NCBI GenBank assembly: GCA_023411645.1
Contig: JAEYON010000145.1
Span: 3,796 to 67,795, forward strand
Origin: Bacillota bacterium
GTDB lineage: Bacteria; Bacillota; Clostridia; Acetivibrionales; DTU013
Length of the DNA stretch: 64,000 bases
Direction: 5' to 3'
Position 1 is the stretch's first letter. Each line of letters begins with the position of its first letter. The position numbers and the translations under genes are program-made. The notes below the pieces were generated by a model. That model was not told the origin of the DNA and ran no database searches. It saw only the letters and a list, made by a program, of their open reading frames with translations. This document shows, piece after piece, positions 42,884 to 51,676 of this stretch.

Positions 42884-43519
42884 ATGATAGCGAATTACAG
42901 TAGCTTAACCGCTAAACAAAAGAAAGTGTACACCGTAATTGAGACTTACATCAACACAAATGGAATTCCTCCGACAGTCAGAGAAATTGGTGAGCTTGTT
43001 GGAGAAAAAACGCCGGGAGCCGTTCAAGGGATTCTAAACCGCTTGGAGCAAAAAGGCGTAATTAAAAGACAGCTTGGCGCGGCCAGATCTATCCAGCTTG
43101 TTTCCTCAGACGATCAGATGTATGTAAAACCCGTGTTTGTTCCTGAGCTAAAGAAAATTAGCAAAAGGAATGTAGATGATTTGTTCAGCATATACAACAT
43201 TGAAAAGTATCATCCTGTTTCACCAGATCTGATTCCCGATATCGGAGAATCCTTTATATTCGAGTGCCCGAACGATGGCTTGGAGGAAAGCGGATTCATG
43301 CAAGACGATCTGATCCTGATCAGTATGAATACAGAATTGAAGTCCGGCGATGTTGTGTTGGTATTTTATGAGAACCGTTCATTATTGAGGTACTACTATC
43401 CGCAAGAAGACGGGACAATTACCATGAAGGCTGATTACAGTATCATAGAAAAGGTGAGCTTTGAGCCTGATGAAGTAAAGATAATCGGGAAAGTTATATC
43501 AAAGCTTTCAACCTATTAA
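42884..43519 (+). CDS. LexA-like repressor with degenerate S24 peptidase domain
   Basis: The N-terminal 70 residues are a clear LexA winged-helix DNA-binding domain (LTAKQKKVYTVIETYI, GIPPTVREIGELVG, GILNRLEQKGVIKR). The C-terminal 130 residues keep the S24/LexA outline. But the catalytic Ser of the family GDSM motif is Gly132 (ECPNDGLEESG), the catalytic Lys position is Leu168 (NRSLLRYYY), and no Ala-Gly cleavage site is visible. It should therefore not self-cleave with RecA and is unlikely to be the SOS repressor. ATG 42884 follows AAAGGGTG. It is divergent from the cyanophycin operon and may regulate it (inference). Confidence 0.88.
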   Translation: MIANYSSLTAKQKKVYTVIETYINTNGIPPTVREIGELVGEKTPGAVQGILNRLEQKGVIKRQLGAARSIQLVSSDDQMYVKPVFVPELKKISKRNVDDLFSIYNIEKYHPVSPDLIPDIGESFIFECPNDGLEESGFMQDDLILISMNTELKSGDVVLVFYENRSLLRYYYPQEDGTITMKADYSIIEKVSFEPDEVKIIGKVISKLSTY

Positions 43520-43589
43520 TTATCTGGCGAGAATTGGTGCGATGCACTTAACATAAGAACATAATTAAGTCAGATTGAGCCAATGGCGC

Positions 43590-43631
43590 ACAGAAAAAAT
43601 ACCGACTCAAACTAGTCGGTATTTTTTCTGT
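43590..43631. terminator. Bidirectional terminator between the LexA-like gene and oppA
   Basis: ACAGAAAAAATACCGAC (43590-43606) and GTCGGTATTTTTTCTGT (43615-43631) are perfect inverted arms of 17 bases with an 8-base loop. T-rich runs follow the GC core on both strands. It fits both convergent genes. Confidence 0.9.
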
Positions 43632-43657
43632 AATTTATTCGCCTTATCCGCTGCGGC

Positions 43658-45301
43658 TTACTTTGCCACAGTAGCGTACATGAAGTACTTGTATCCAAGC
43701 GGCGATGACCAGAATCCGTCGATTTTCTGATTAATCAGATACAGGTCGACATAATAATAGATCGGGCAAAGCATACTTTCTTCGAAAATGATATCTTCTG
43801 CTTCATGCATCAGCTTGAATCTTTCTGTCTGGTCTGAGGATTTCTTTATGCGTGAGATCAGTTCATCATATTTTGCGTTGCTCCACTGTGCGTCGTTGTT
43901 TCCACCGCCAGTGATCCACATGTCCAGCATGGATATTGGATCGTTATAATCACTGAGCCATCCGTTACGTGCGATAAAGTATTCTCCGTTTTTACGCGTA
44001 TTCAGGAATGTATTCCACTCCTGCGAAACCAGACTGATGTTTACACCGATCTTTCTCCACATGTCCTGCAGCGCCTCGCCGATAGCTTGATGTCCTGTGC
44101 CCTCATTATACAGGTATTCAATACTCGGCAGGCCCTTGCCTTCCGGGTATCCCGCTTCGGCAAGCAGTCTTTTGGCTTCAGCCAGATTGGCTTCGTTTGC
44201 CTCGGCAGACGGATCAAAATAATCTCCGCCAATCTCTCGGAATTCTTTAGTCGGATCAGCATCTGAAAGCCCGGTAGAAACGAATGCTCCTGCAGGCTGC
44301 TGTCCGGACTTGCCTATATTTCTCACAATAAAATCACGGTCAACCGCAAGTATAAGTGCCTTACGGACAAGCGGATTGTCCAGCGGTGCTTTCTTCACAT
44401 TAAAGGATACATAATATGTTCCTAATTGACCTTCCAGATTGAATTCCGGCTTATCTCTCCAAGCATCGATTTCGTCCTGCGGTATTTGGTCTGCAAATAG
44501 TATCTCCTCGCTTTTAAATGCGTTCAGAATCGCAACATCGTCCTCCATCAGCACGAATTTGAGTTTATTCGTGCCAAGATTCGCATAATCCCAATAGTTT
44601 TCATTTTTCTCATATATCATATGGGAACCGGGAACCCATTCAGTCATCTTATACGGGCCATTGCCTATATAGGTTTTCGGATCAACTGCCCATGAATCGC
44701 CATTTGCCTCGATCAGATCCCGACGCACGGGAGAGAAGGTTGGGAATGCGGTAATCTCCAGAAAATATGGTACCGCATTCTTTAATGTAACGACCAGTGT
44801 TTTTTCATCAGGAGCGGAAACATTAAGAGTTCCGGACTCATAACCGTCAATAATATCAAACATGTATTCATAATCGGCCGCTGTGTCAGGCGAAATCGCT
44901 CTGTTCCATGAATAAATAAAATCGTTTGCCGTTAATGCCTTCCCATCACTCCATTTAAGGTTGTCTCGAAGGTGGAATGTGTATACCTTACCATCCTCGC
45001 TGACATCGTAGCTTTTTGCCTGACCTGGAACAGGCGTGCCGTTCTTATCCAGTGTCATGAGGCCTTCAAAGCCGTGAATTATCAGGGTTGCACCATCAAC
45101 GGAAGAGTTTAGAGCCGGATCGATAGTATCTGGATTCGGTCCAACCCATAATGTCAGCATGTCAGCTACACCGGCCTGGGTTGTCGGTTGAGTTGTTTCT
45201 GTGGTCTGGCCCGGCTGTGTTCCTTCCTGTCTTCCACAGGCAGCAAAGAGCAGAGTGACTGCTAGTAGTAATGATATTGCAAGTACTGCGTTTCTTTTCA
45301 T
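43658..45301 (-). CDS. oppA: Oligopeptide ABC transporter substrate-binding lipoprotein
   Basis: Family 5 extracellular solute-binding protein. Signal peptide and lipobox: MKRNAVLAISLLLAV then LLFAAC, so it is membrane-anchored through Cys. A Thr/Gln/Pro-rich linker is followed by LTLWVGPNPDTIDPALNSS, LRDNLKWSDGKALTANDFIY and NGPYKMTEWVPGS, all typical OppA/DppA motifs. The length is 547. It lies downstream of oppF but is separated by a hairpin-containing gap, so it may be expressed at a different level. The peptide preference is unknown. Confidence 0.96.
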   Translation of the reverse strand: MKRNAVLAISLLLAVTLLFAACGRQEGTQPGQTTETTQPTTQAGVADMLTLWVGPNPDTIDPALNSSVDGATLIIHGFEGLMTLDKNGTPVPGQAKSYDVSEDGKVYTFHLRDNLKWSDGKALTANDFIYSWNRAISPDTAADYEYMFDIIDGYESGTLNVSAPDEKTLVVTLKNAVPYFLEITAFPTFSPVRRDLIEANGDSWAVDPKTYIGNGPYKMTEWVPGSHMIYEKNENYWDYANLGTNKLKFVLMEDDVAILNAFKSEEILFADQIPQDEIDAWRDKPEFNLEGQLGTYYVSFNVKKAPLDNPLVRKALILAVDRDFIVRNIGKSGQQPAGAFVSTGLSDADPTKEFREIGGDYFDPSAEANEANLAEAKRLLAEAGYPEGKGLPSIEYLYNEGTGHQAIGEALQDMWRKIGVNISLVSQEWNTFLNTRKNGEYFIARNGWLSDYNDPISMLDMWITGGGNNDAQWSNAKYDELISRIKKSSDQTERFKLMHEAEDIIFEESMLCPIYYYVDLYLINQKIDGFWSSPLGYKYFMYATVAK

Positions 45302-45323
45302 AAAAAATCCTCCTTGGTATAGT

Positions 45324-45339
45324 CAGTACATATGTACTG
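45324..45339. promoter_or_regulatory. 16-base perfect palindrome just upstream of oppA
   Basis: CAGTACATATGTACTG is its own reverse complement and ends about 22 bases before the oppA start codon, close to the ribosome binding site. It could be a repressor site or a small leader stem. Confidence 0.45.
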
Positions 45340-45348
45340 CATATATAA

Positions 45349-45421
45349 AAATGCCGCCATTTCATGAATTTACATGTAAAGGTTCGTCCTTTTCATATAG
45401 TCTCCAAGAATGGCAGCATTT
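45349..45421 (-). terminator. Intercistronic hairpin between oppF and oppA
   Basis: AAATGCCGCCATT (45349-45361) pairs with AATGGCAGCATTT (45409-45421) with one mismatch across a 47-base loop. On the minus strand a TTTTTATAT run follows the stem. It is a plausible partial terminator or mRNA-stabilising stem separating oppBCDF from oppA. Confidence 0.45.
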
Positions 45422-45461
45422 CATTCAGATTAATTACATCCAGATTTATGTTATTTTATAG

Positions 45462-46430
45462 TCAATTGATTTTGTCTACATGATGGCATGCGACATAATG
45501 TCCCCGCGAAGCCTCTCTGAACTCCGGTTCCTGCTGAGCACAAAGCTCAGTCGCATAACGGCAGCGAGTTCTGAAACGGCAGCCTGAAGGCGGGTTCAGC
45601 GGACTGGGCACATCTCCCTCAAGAACAATACGTTTCTTTTCGCGGCTTGCCTTTGGGTCAGGAACCGGAATAGCTGAAATAAGAGATTTTGTATATGGAT
45701 GCAGATTATGAAAGGTCAAATCATAGCTTTCCGCCAGCTCAACCAGCTTGCCCAGATACATAACGCCGATCCGATTGCTTATGTGTTTTACCACATTAAG
45801 ATCGTGGGCAATGAACAAGTACGTCAGGCCAAGCTCCTGCTGCAGCTCTTCAAACATATTAACAACTTGCGCCTGTATAGAGACATCCAATGCGGAAATC
45901 GGCTCATCACACACGATAAATTCAGGATCCACAGCTAATGCGCGGGCTATACCAATACGCTGGCGCTGCCCGCCAGAAAATTCATGGGGGTAACGGTTTG
46001 CGTGTTCACTGTTCAGCCCTACCCTCCGGAGCATGCTGTGAATTTTATCTTTCCTATCTTCTCTGCCCGAGGACAGCTTATGGATGTCAATCGCTTCTCC
46101 AACAATGTCACCAACTGTCATTCGCGGGTCGAGGCTGGCATAGGGATCCTGGAAAACGATCTGCATTCTGCGTCTGTACGGCAGCATATCTGCCTTTGTT
46201 ATATCTACACCGTTATATATTATTTGTCCTGCTGTCGGCTCGTAGAGTCTGAGCAGCGTTCGGCCGGTAGTCGTCTTACCACAGCCGCTCTCACCAACAA
46301 GACCTAGTGTTTCGCCTTTTTCTATATAAAAACTAACATCATCTACTGCTTTGACAAATTTAGGCTTAAAAACGCTTCCGCCTGTGCGGAAATATTGCTT
46401 AAGATTCTTAACTTCGACCAGTTTGCTCAA
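45462..46430 (-). CDS. oppF: Oligopeptide ABC transporter ATP-binding protein OppF
   Basis: One of two ATPases of the peptide importer. Walker A GESGCGKTTTGRT, signature FSGGQRQRIGIARAL, Walker B FIVCDEPISALD and switch FIAHDLNVV. The C-terminal oligopeptide/dipeptide extension includes CRFRTRCRYATELC, a cysteine motif that in related proteins binds an Fe-S cluster. The length is 322. It overlaps oppD by 4 bases. Confidence 0.96.
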   Translation of the reverse strand: MSKLVEVKNLKQYFRTGGSVFKPKFVKAVDDVSFYIEKGETLGLVGESGCGKTTTGRTLLRLYEPTAGQIIYNGVDITKADMLPYRRRMQIVFQDPYASLDPRMTVGDIVGEAIDIHKLSSGREDRKDKIHSMLRRVGLNSEHANRYPHEFSGGQRQRIGIARALAVDPEFIVCDEPISALDVSIQAQVVNMFEELQQELGLTYLFIAHDLNVVKHISNRIGVMYLGKLVELAESYDLTFHNLHPYTKSLISAIPVPDPKASREKKRIVLEGDVPSPLNPPSGCRFRTRCRYATELCAQQEPEFREASRGHYVACHHVDKIN

Positions 46431-47428
46431 ATTTTTCCCCTCCTCCGCTCAAAAGCTGCCTTCTGCAGAAGCCAGCATGCGCTGTAATGTTCCGTGCCGA
46501 TGTCGGTATATTCCGGCATCCTGTCCAGACATATCTTCATGCAGTTGTCACATCGGGGAGCAAAAGGGCAGCCTGTCGGCGGATTAAGCATATCCACCGG
46601 TGTGCCCTGGATGGGAACAAGTCTCTGATGCTCTTTGTCCGTCAGCTTTGGAATGCTGCGTAGCAGTCCCTTTGTATATTCATGCTGAGGATTATAAAAA
46701 ATTTCATCTGTTGTTCCATATTCAACGATTTTCCCAGCGTACATGACGGCAATTTTTTTACACATGCTGGCAACAATACCAAGATCATGAGTAATCATTA
46801 TTATTGACATGCCAATTTTATTTTTCAGTTCAATCATAAGTTCCAGTATTTGCGCCTGGATCGTCACGTCCAGTGCCGTTGTTGGTTCATCGGCTATAAG
46901 AAGCTTCGGCTCACAGGCCAACGCGATTGCAATCATGACCCTTTGGCGCATTCCGCCTGAAAGCTCATGAGGATACTGCTTCAATCTCTTTTCAGGTTCG
47001 TTGATCCCAACCAGTTTTAATAGCTCTATTGCCCGTTCATGCGCCTGTTTCCTGTTCTTAGACGTATGCAGCATGATGACCTCTTTGATCTGGTTTCCAA
47101 TGGTATATACGGGATTAAGACTTGTCATTGGATCCTGAAAAATAATACTTGTCTCATTTCCTCTGATTTTTCGCATATCTGCCTCTGACAGATCATTGAT
47201 CCGATGACCGTTGAAGTCGATAGTCCCGCCGATGATCTTCCCGGGATGAGCAGTAAGCCCCATTACAGAGTACGCAGTGACACTTTTTCCGCTGCCGCTT
47301 TCACCGACAATACCAAGGACATCTCCTTCATCAAGGGAGATGGAAACATCATTGAGTGCCTTAACCTCTCCTGCCGGAGTAAAGAAGGATAGGCGTAAAT
47401 TTTTTATATCAAGTAAAATTTTACTCAT
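46427..47428 (-). CDS. oppD: Oligopeptide ABC transporter ATP-binding protein OppD
   Basis: Partner ATPase. Walker [14 protein letters not shown], signature [15 protein letters not shown], Walker [13 protein letters not shown] and switch MITHDLGIV. The C-terminal extension has [15 protein letters not shown], the cysteine motif of the Opp/Dpp branch. The length is 333. It follows oppC after 10 bases and overlaps oppF. Confidence 0.96.
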   Translation of the reverse strand: MSKILLDIKNLRLSFFTPAGEVKALNDVSISLDEGDVLGIVGESGSGKSVTAYSVMGLTAHPGKIIGGTIDFNGHRINDLSEADMRKIRGNETSIIFQDPMTSLNPVYTIGNQIKEVIMLHTSKNRKQAHERAIELLKLVGINEPEKRLKQYPHELSGGMRQRVMIAIALACEPKLLIADEPTTALDVTIQAQILELMIELKNKIGMSIIMITHDLGIVASMCKKIAVMYAGKIVEYGTTDEIFYNPQHEYTKGLLRSIPKLTDKEHQRLVPIQGTPVDMLNPPTGCPFAPRCDNCMKICLDRMPEYTDIGTEHYSACWLLQKAAFERRRGKI

Positions 47429-47438
47429 AGATTTAACC

Positions 47439-48488
47439 TCAATTCTTCAGTTTTGGATCAAAAGCATCCCGAAGCCCATCTCCAATAAGATTGAACGATA
47501 GAATTATCAGACTGATCATAATAGCGGGCGCCAACAATCTGTGCGGGTAGGAAGATATTCCTCCTATTGCCTGGGAAGCCATTGACCCCAGTGATGGCAT
47601 TGGTGCTGCAACACCAATTCCAATAAAGCTAAGGAAGCTTTCTGTAAATATGGAGGACGGGATCTGCAATGTTACGGTAACGATCAGCGTCCCCATGCAG
47701 TTTGTAAGCAGGTGTTTCCTTATAATCCTTCCATGGCTTGCGCCCAGTGCCCTTGCCGCCGTGACAAATTCCTGCTCCTTGAGGGTCATTATTTGGCTTC
47801 TGACGATCCTGGCCATTCCTACCCAATATAGCAATGCAAAAACAATAAATATACAAATCAAACCAACGCCAATAGTATTAATCCAATTAAAAGCCGGCGA
47901 CGAGTTGGCCAAACTCTGCAGGGGATACTTCAATGTCACCATTAGCAGGATGATGATCAGGATATCCGGTACTGTGTAAATAATATCTACCAGCCGCATC
48001 ATAATCATGTCCAGCTTGCCGCCAAAGTAGCCGGCAACTGAGCCGTATATAGAACCAATCAGCAATACCAGTAAGCTGGCCACAATACCTACCAGTAATG
48101 AAACACGGCTTCCCATCATCAGACGGATCATTATGTCACGTCCCAGTGCATCTGTGCCGAGAATATGGGGGAAAACATTCTCTCCGGCGCTCTTCAGTGC
48201 CAGCTCATCCTGCGAATATTCCATCAGGCCCAGATTTTCACTCCCTCTGATTTGTTGTTCATAACTATAGGGATAGAAAAAGGGAATGACAAATGCAAAT
48301 ATCATCACGAACATAATAACGACCAAGCTTACCATCGCTATCTTATTCTTCCTGAACCTGCGCAAACCATCCTTCCAGAAGCTGACACCACCGCGCATTA
48401 CGACAAGGCTCTGCTTTTCATCCTCGCCGGCAGGCAAGAAGTCAGAGACATCCAGCTGTAAACTAAGTGGTTTTTTCACGTCCATCAT
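47439..48488 (-). CDS. oppC: Oligopeptide ABC transporter permease OppC
   Basis: Inner-membrane permease. A cytoplasmic N-terminal segment of about 50 residues precedes the first helix (KIAMVSLVVIMFVMIFAFV). HILGTDALGRDIMIRLMMG is the OppC hallmark, and the EAA loop reads EFVTAARALGASHGRIIRKH. The protein ends NLIGDGLRDAFDPKL. The length is 349. It is separated from oppB by three 50-base repeats, unlike the other tightly spaced genes of this operon. Confidence 0.96.
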   Translation of the reverse strand: MMDVKKPLSLQLDVSDFLPAGEDEKQSLVVMRGGVSFWKDGLRRFRKNKIAMVSLVVIMFVMIFAFVIPFFYPYSYEQQIRGSENLGLMEYSQDELALKSAGENVFPHILGTDALGRDIMIRLMMGSRVSLLVGIVASLLVLLIGSIYGSVAGYFGGKLDMIMMRLVDIIYTVPDILIIILLMVTLKYPLQSLANSSPAFNWINTIGVGLICIFIVFALLYWVGMARIVRSQIMTLKEQEFVTAARALGASHGRIIRKHLLTNCMGTLIVTVTLQIPSSIFTESFLSFIGIGVAAPMPSLGSMASQAIGGISSYPHRLLAPAIMISLIILSFNLIGDGLRDAFDPKLKN

Positions 48489-48507
48489 TGATCGTCAACA
48501 CTCCTTT

Positions 48508-48657
48508 TTGTATGTTTTAATAGAAATCCGCGCCTAAAGGGCACTAAACATACTACCTTGTATGTTTTAATGGAAATCCGCGCCTAAAGGGCGCTAAACA
48601 TACTATCTTGTATGTTTTAATGGAAATCCGCGCCTAAAGGGCGCTAAACATACTACC
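48508..48657. repeat. Three tandem 50-base hairpin-forming repeats between oppB and oppC
   Basis: Three near-identical 50-base units in the oppB-oppC gap. Each begins TTGTATGTTTTAATGGAAAT and contains GCGCCTAAAGGGCGC. In each, GTATGTTT and AAACATAC form an outer 8-base stem around the inner GCGCC / GGCGC stem, so each RNA copy can fold into a two-tier hairpin. Copy 1 differs by single bases (TAGAAAT, GGGCACT), as copies 2 and 3 are almost identical. The outer arms sit at 48510, 48560 and 48610. There are no unique spacers. Confidence 0.95.
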
Positions 48658-49574
48658 TATTTCAGTTTAATACGCGGGTCAATGATCTTATATGCAATGT
48701 CAACCAGCAAGTTCATGGATATAATCAGCATTGCCAGAAATATTGTAGTTCCCATGATCATTGTATAATCCCTGTTAATAATCGAGCTGATAAAATCATT
48801 GCCCAGCCCCGGTATTGTAAATATTTTTTCTACAACAAAGCTGCCTGTCAGCGTGTATGCAAGAAGCGGCCCAAGATAGGTGACTACAGGCAGTATGGCA
48901 TTTCGCAGGGCATGCTTGAATAAACTGACAAATTGCGATAATCCTTTCGCCTTCGCCGTACGCATATAATCCTGTCCTAGAACCTCCAGCATGCTCGAGC
49001 GCATCAGCCTTGTAATATAGGCCGACGGATAAAAGGCCAGAGCAGCCACCGGCATGATATAATGCAGCGGGGAGCTAAGCCCGTATGTTGGCAGCCAGCC
49101 AAGCTTGACACTGAATATCACCATCAGCACGGTTGATACAACAAAGCTTGGTATCGCAATGCCTGAGGTGGAAATGACAATTATGACATTGTCGATCCAT
49201 TTTCCTCTGTTAAGGGCCGCAATACTCCCCAACGGCACCCCTGTCAACACAGCCAGGAGTATGGCCAATCCGCCCACTTTGGCAGATACCTTAAAGCCGG
49301 TTGATATGATTTGGATCACTGTCCGCCCCCTCTGCTTGATAGAAGGACCAAAATCACCGCGTATTGCCTTTTCCATATAATTTTTATACTGAACGATTAA
49401 AGGCTTATCCAAACCGTATTTTTCATTCAAAGCTTTCAGCGTAGCCTCAGACGGGGTTTTCTCCGATAGAAACGGACCGCCCGGCACCAAATTCATCAGT
49501 GCAAATGTAATACTCGCTACCAGTAATAAGGTTACAAGAGCAAGCAAAACTCTCTTAATTACATATATCCCCAT
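48657..49574 (-). CDS. oppB: Oligopeptide ABC transporter permease OppB
   Basis: First permease and first gene of the opp operon. The start MGIYVIKRVLLALVTLLLVA is the typical OppB first helix. GPFLSEKTPSEATLKALNEK precedes YGLDKP, and the EAA loop reads QDYMRTAKAKGLSQFVSLFK. It ends DIAYKIIDPRIKLK. From ATG 49574, 5 bases after AAAGGGTG, the length is 305. The promoter should lie in 49575-49870, which contains repeated GTTACATAAT motifs. Confidence 0.96.
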   Translation of the reverse strand: MGIYVIKRVLLALVTLLLVASITFALMNLVPGGPFLSEKTPSEATLKALNEKYGLDKPLIVQYKNYMEKAIRGDFGPSIKQRGRTVIQIISTGFKVSAKVGGLAILLAVLTGVPLGSIAALNRGKWIDNVIIVISTSGIAIPSFVVSTVLMVIFSVKLGWLPTYGLSSPLHYIMPVAALAFYPSAYITRLMRSSMLEVLGQDYMRTAKAKGLSQFVSLFKHALRNAILPVVTYLGPLLAYTLTGSFVVEKIFTIPGLGNDFISSIINRDYTMIMGTTIFLAMLIISMNLLVDIAYKIIDPRIKLK

Positions 49575-49624
49575 CAAGACACCCTTTCTTGATAAAACCA
49601 AAGATTAAAATAGTCAATAAAATA

Positions 49625-49792
49625 GGTTACATAATATCAATAGTTTACATAATGCATCTTCATTCACGCATTCTTTCCTTGCATGAATTATAAAGCATAA
49701 ACACTCCAAAACCTTTATTTTGAACGCCTGTGCCAGCACATCATTGATAGTTTAACATCAAATATTTCTATTTACAATGGGTTACATAATAT
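49625..49792. promoter_or_regulatory. Direct repeats upstream of oppB
   Basis: GGTTACATAATAT occurs at 49625-49637 and again at 49780-49792. A variant GTTTACATAATG lies at 49643-49654. They fall in the 390-base gap before oppB, which shows no gene. They may be sites for a regulator of the peptide transporter. Confidence 0.35.
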
Positions 49793-49873
49793 TACCTGGA
49801 TTTTAAAATCAAGCCTTTATCAGAATGCTTTTAGGAATACATCAGATATTATGTTTGCTAACAGACAATAAAC

Positions 49874-49916
49874 AACCTGCGTATACATAAAATTTACATT
49901 TATCTATACGCAGGTT
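49874..49916 (-). terminator. Hairpin after leuB
   Basis: AACCTGCGTATA (49874-49885) and TATACGCAGGTT (49905-49916) are perfect 12-base arms with a 19-base loop. On the minus strand the stem is followed by GTTTATTGTC. It is the probable end of the leuCDB transcript. Confidence 0.7.
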
Positions 49917-49965
49917 ATCAATTCGTCAATCTATTGAATAATTCACTTCAGTTCAAAATACAACA

Positions 49966-51072
49966 TTATATTTGATTAAAGCTAGAAAGGTTTCTGATCT
50001 CATTGGTGATAAGTCCGCCCATCTCCCTTGTTCCGACCAGCGTATCCCCTTTTGCTGCAATATCTCCGGTACGGTACCCTTTTTCCAGAACCTTGATCAC
50101 CGCATTCTCCACCAGCTCAGCCGCAGCGTTCTGATTTAGCGAATATCGAAGCAACATAGCTGCAGATAGAATTGTTGCAATCGGATTTGCCTTATCCTGC
50201 CCCGCAATATCCGGCGCAGAACCGTGAATTGGTTCATATAGCCCCAATGATCCACTTCCAAGACTTGCTGACGGAAGCATTCCGATGGAACCTGTGATCA
50301 TAGACGCTTCATCCGACAAAATGTCACCGAAAAGGTTTGATGTAACGATGACATCAAACTGTTTTGGATCCCGTATCAGCTGCATGGCTGCATTATCTAC
50401 ATAGAGGTGATTGAGCGTGACCTGGGGGTATTCCTTTGAGACCTTTACAACTACCTCTCTCCAAAGCTTAGAGCTTTCCAGTACATTGGCCTTATCAACC
50501 GATGTGACAATTCCCCGGCGTTTGCCTGCTGCCTCAAAGGCAATTCTGGCAATACGCTCGATCTCCCCTACAGTGTATTTTTCCGTATCATATGCAGCTT
50601 CATCTGCTGTTCCGCGGTTGTTACGGCCCCTCTCTCCAAAATATATGCCTCCCGTCAGTTCCCTGACAACAAGTATATCAATTTGATCTCCGATGATCTC
50701 AGCTTTAAGAGGAGAAGCTTCTTTCAATGCCTTGTAAATAATTGCCGGCCTCAGATTTGCAAAAAGCCCCAGTCCTGCACGAATACCCAGAAGTCCGGCT
50801 TCCGGCGTCTTGCCACTCGGCAGACCTTCCCACTTCGGTCCGCCGACAGCTCCCAAAAGAACCGCATCACTTTCACGGCAGGTTTTCAGCGTTGCCTGCG
50901 GCAACGGCTCTCCGAAAGCATCTATGGCACACCCGCCCATCAGCTCTTCACAAAACTTGAAATCAATACCTTTCAGTTCTCCCACGGCATTAAGGACGGC
51001 GATAGTCTGATCAACCACCTCCGGTCCGATTCCATCCCCTTTTAAAACAGCAATGTTATATCGCGCTCCCAT
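49966..51072 (-). CDS. leuB: 3-isopropylmalate dehydrogenase
   Basis: Third step of leucine synthesis: NAD-dependent oxidative decarboxylation of 3-isopropylmalate. The start [19 protein letters not shown] is typical. [14 protein letters not shown] is the substrate loop. [18 protein letters not shown] and the Asp-rich [19 protein letters not shown] are the metal and cofactor motifs, and [18 protein letters not shown] is the NAD-specific end. The length is 368. It is last of leuC-leuD-leuB, all on the minus strand. Confidence 0.97.
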   Translation of the reverse strand: MGARYNIAVLKGDGIGPEVVDQTIAVLNAVGELKGIDFKFCEELMGGCAIDAFGEPLPQATLKTCRESDAVLLGAVGGPKWEGLPSGKTPEAGLLGIRAGLGLFANLRPAIIYKALKEASPLKAEIIGDQIDILVVRELTGGIYFGERGRNNRGTADEAAYDTEKYTVGEIERIARIAFEAAGKRRGIVTSVDKANVLESSKLWREVVVKVSKEYPQVTLNHLYVDNAAMQLIRDPKQFDVIVTSNLFGDILSDEASMITGSIGMLPSASLGSGSLGLYEPIHGSAPDIAGQDKANPIATILSAAMLLRYSLNQNAAAELVENAVIKVLEKGYRTGDIAAKGDTLVGTREMGGLITNEIRNLSSFNQI

Positions 51073-51094
51073 GTTATTCCCCTCCTCACCTGTT

Positions 51095-51580
51095 CTACTT
51101 CAGGCTGATATAGTTTATAAGTCCGTCGGCGGCAATAATCTTCTGCATGAATTCCGGGAACGGAACGCCCTTGTGCGAAACGCCTTTTGTTCGATTATTG
51201 ATCACTCCGGTATCAAAATCAATTTCCAGTGTGTCACCCTCGGATATATCTTCAGCGGCCTCCGGGCTTTCAATGATCGGCAGGCCGATATTGATGGCGT
51301 TACGGTAAAATATCCTTGCGAAGGTCTTCGCAATGACACAGGAGATGCCCGATGCCTTGATCGCTATCGGAGCATGCTCCCTTGATGAACCGCAGCCGAA
51401 ATTGGTGCCCGCCACCATGATATCACCTTTTTGCACCCTGCCGACAAAAGTAGTATCCAGATCCTCCATGCAATGGGCTGCCAGCTCAGCCGGATCCGTC
51501 GTATTCAAATACCTTGCAGGTATAATCACATCGGTATCTACGTTATTTCCATATTTAATAACCTTACCCTGAACCTTCAT
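51095..51580 (-). CDS. leuD: 3-isopropylmalate dehydratase small subunit
   Basis: Swivel-domain subunit of isopropylmalate isomerase. The conserved motifs are [17 protein letters not shown] and [20 protein letters not shown]. The length of 161 fits the bacterial/archaeal short form. GGAGGATAAATT precedes the ATG. It lies between leuC and leuB. Confidence 0.97.
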   Translation of the reverse strand: MKVQGKVIKYGNNVDTDVIIPARYLNTTDPAELAAHCMEDLDTTFVGRVQKGDIMVAGTNFGCGSSREHAPIAIKASGISCVIAKTFARIFYRNAINIGLPIIESPEAAEDISEGDTLEIDFDTGVINNRTKGVSHKGVPFPEFMQKIIAADGLINYISLK

Positions 51581-51676
51581 AATTTATCCTCCATTTCTTG
51601 CTGTAGCTAAAGCATGCTTGATGCTGACCGGACGCTGTCCATAAATATCTTTAGCTATCTGAATATATTATGCTGC

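Noticed and set aside
42884..43519. Canonical SOS repressor LexA
   Set aside because: The DNA-binding domain fits, but the catalytic Ser and Lys and the cleavage site are absent, and no recA or DNA-repair gene is adjacent.
48508..48657. CRISPR-like array of three repeats
   Set aside because: The 50-base units are directly adjacent with no variable spacers and no cas genes are present, so this is a tandem repeat.
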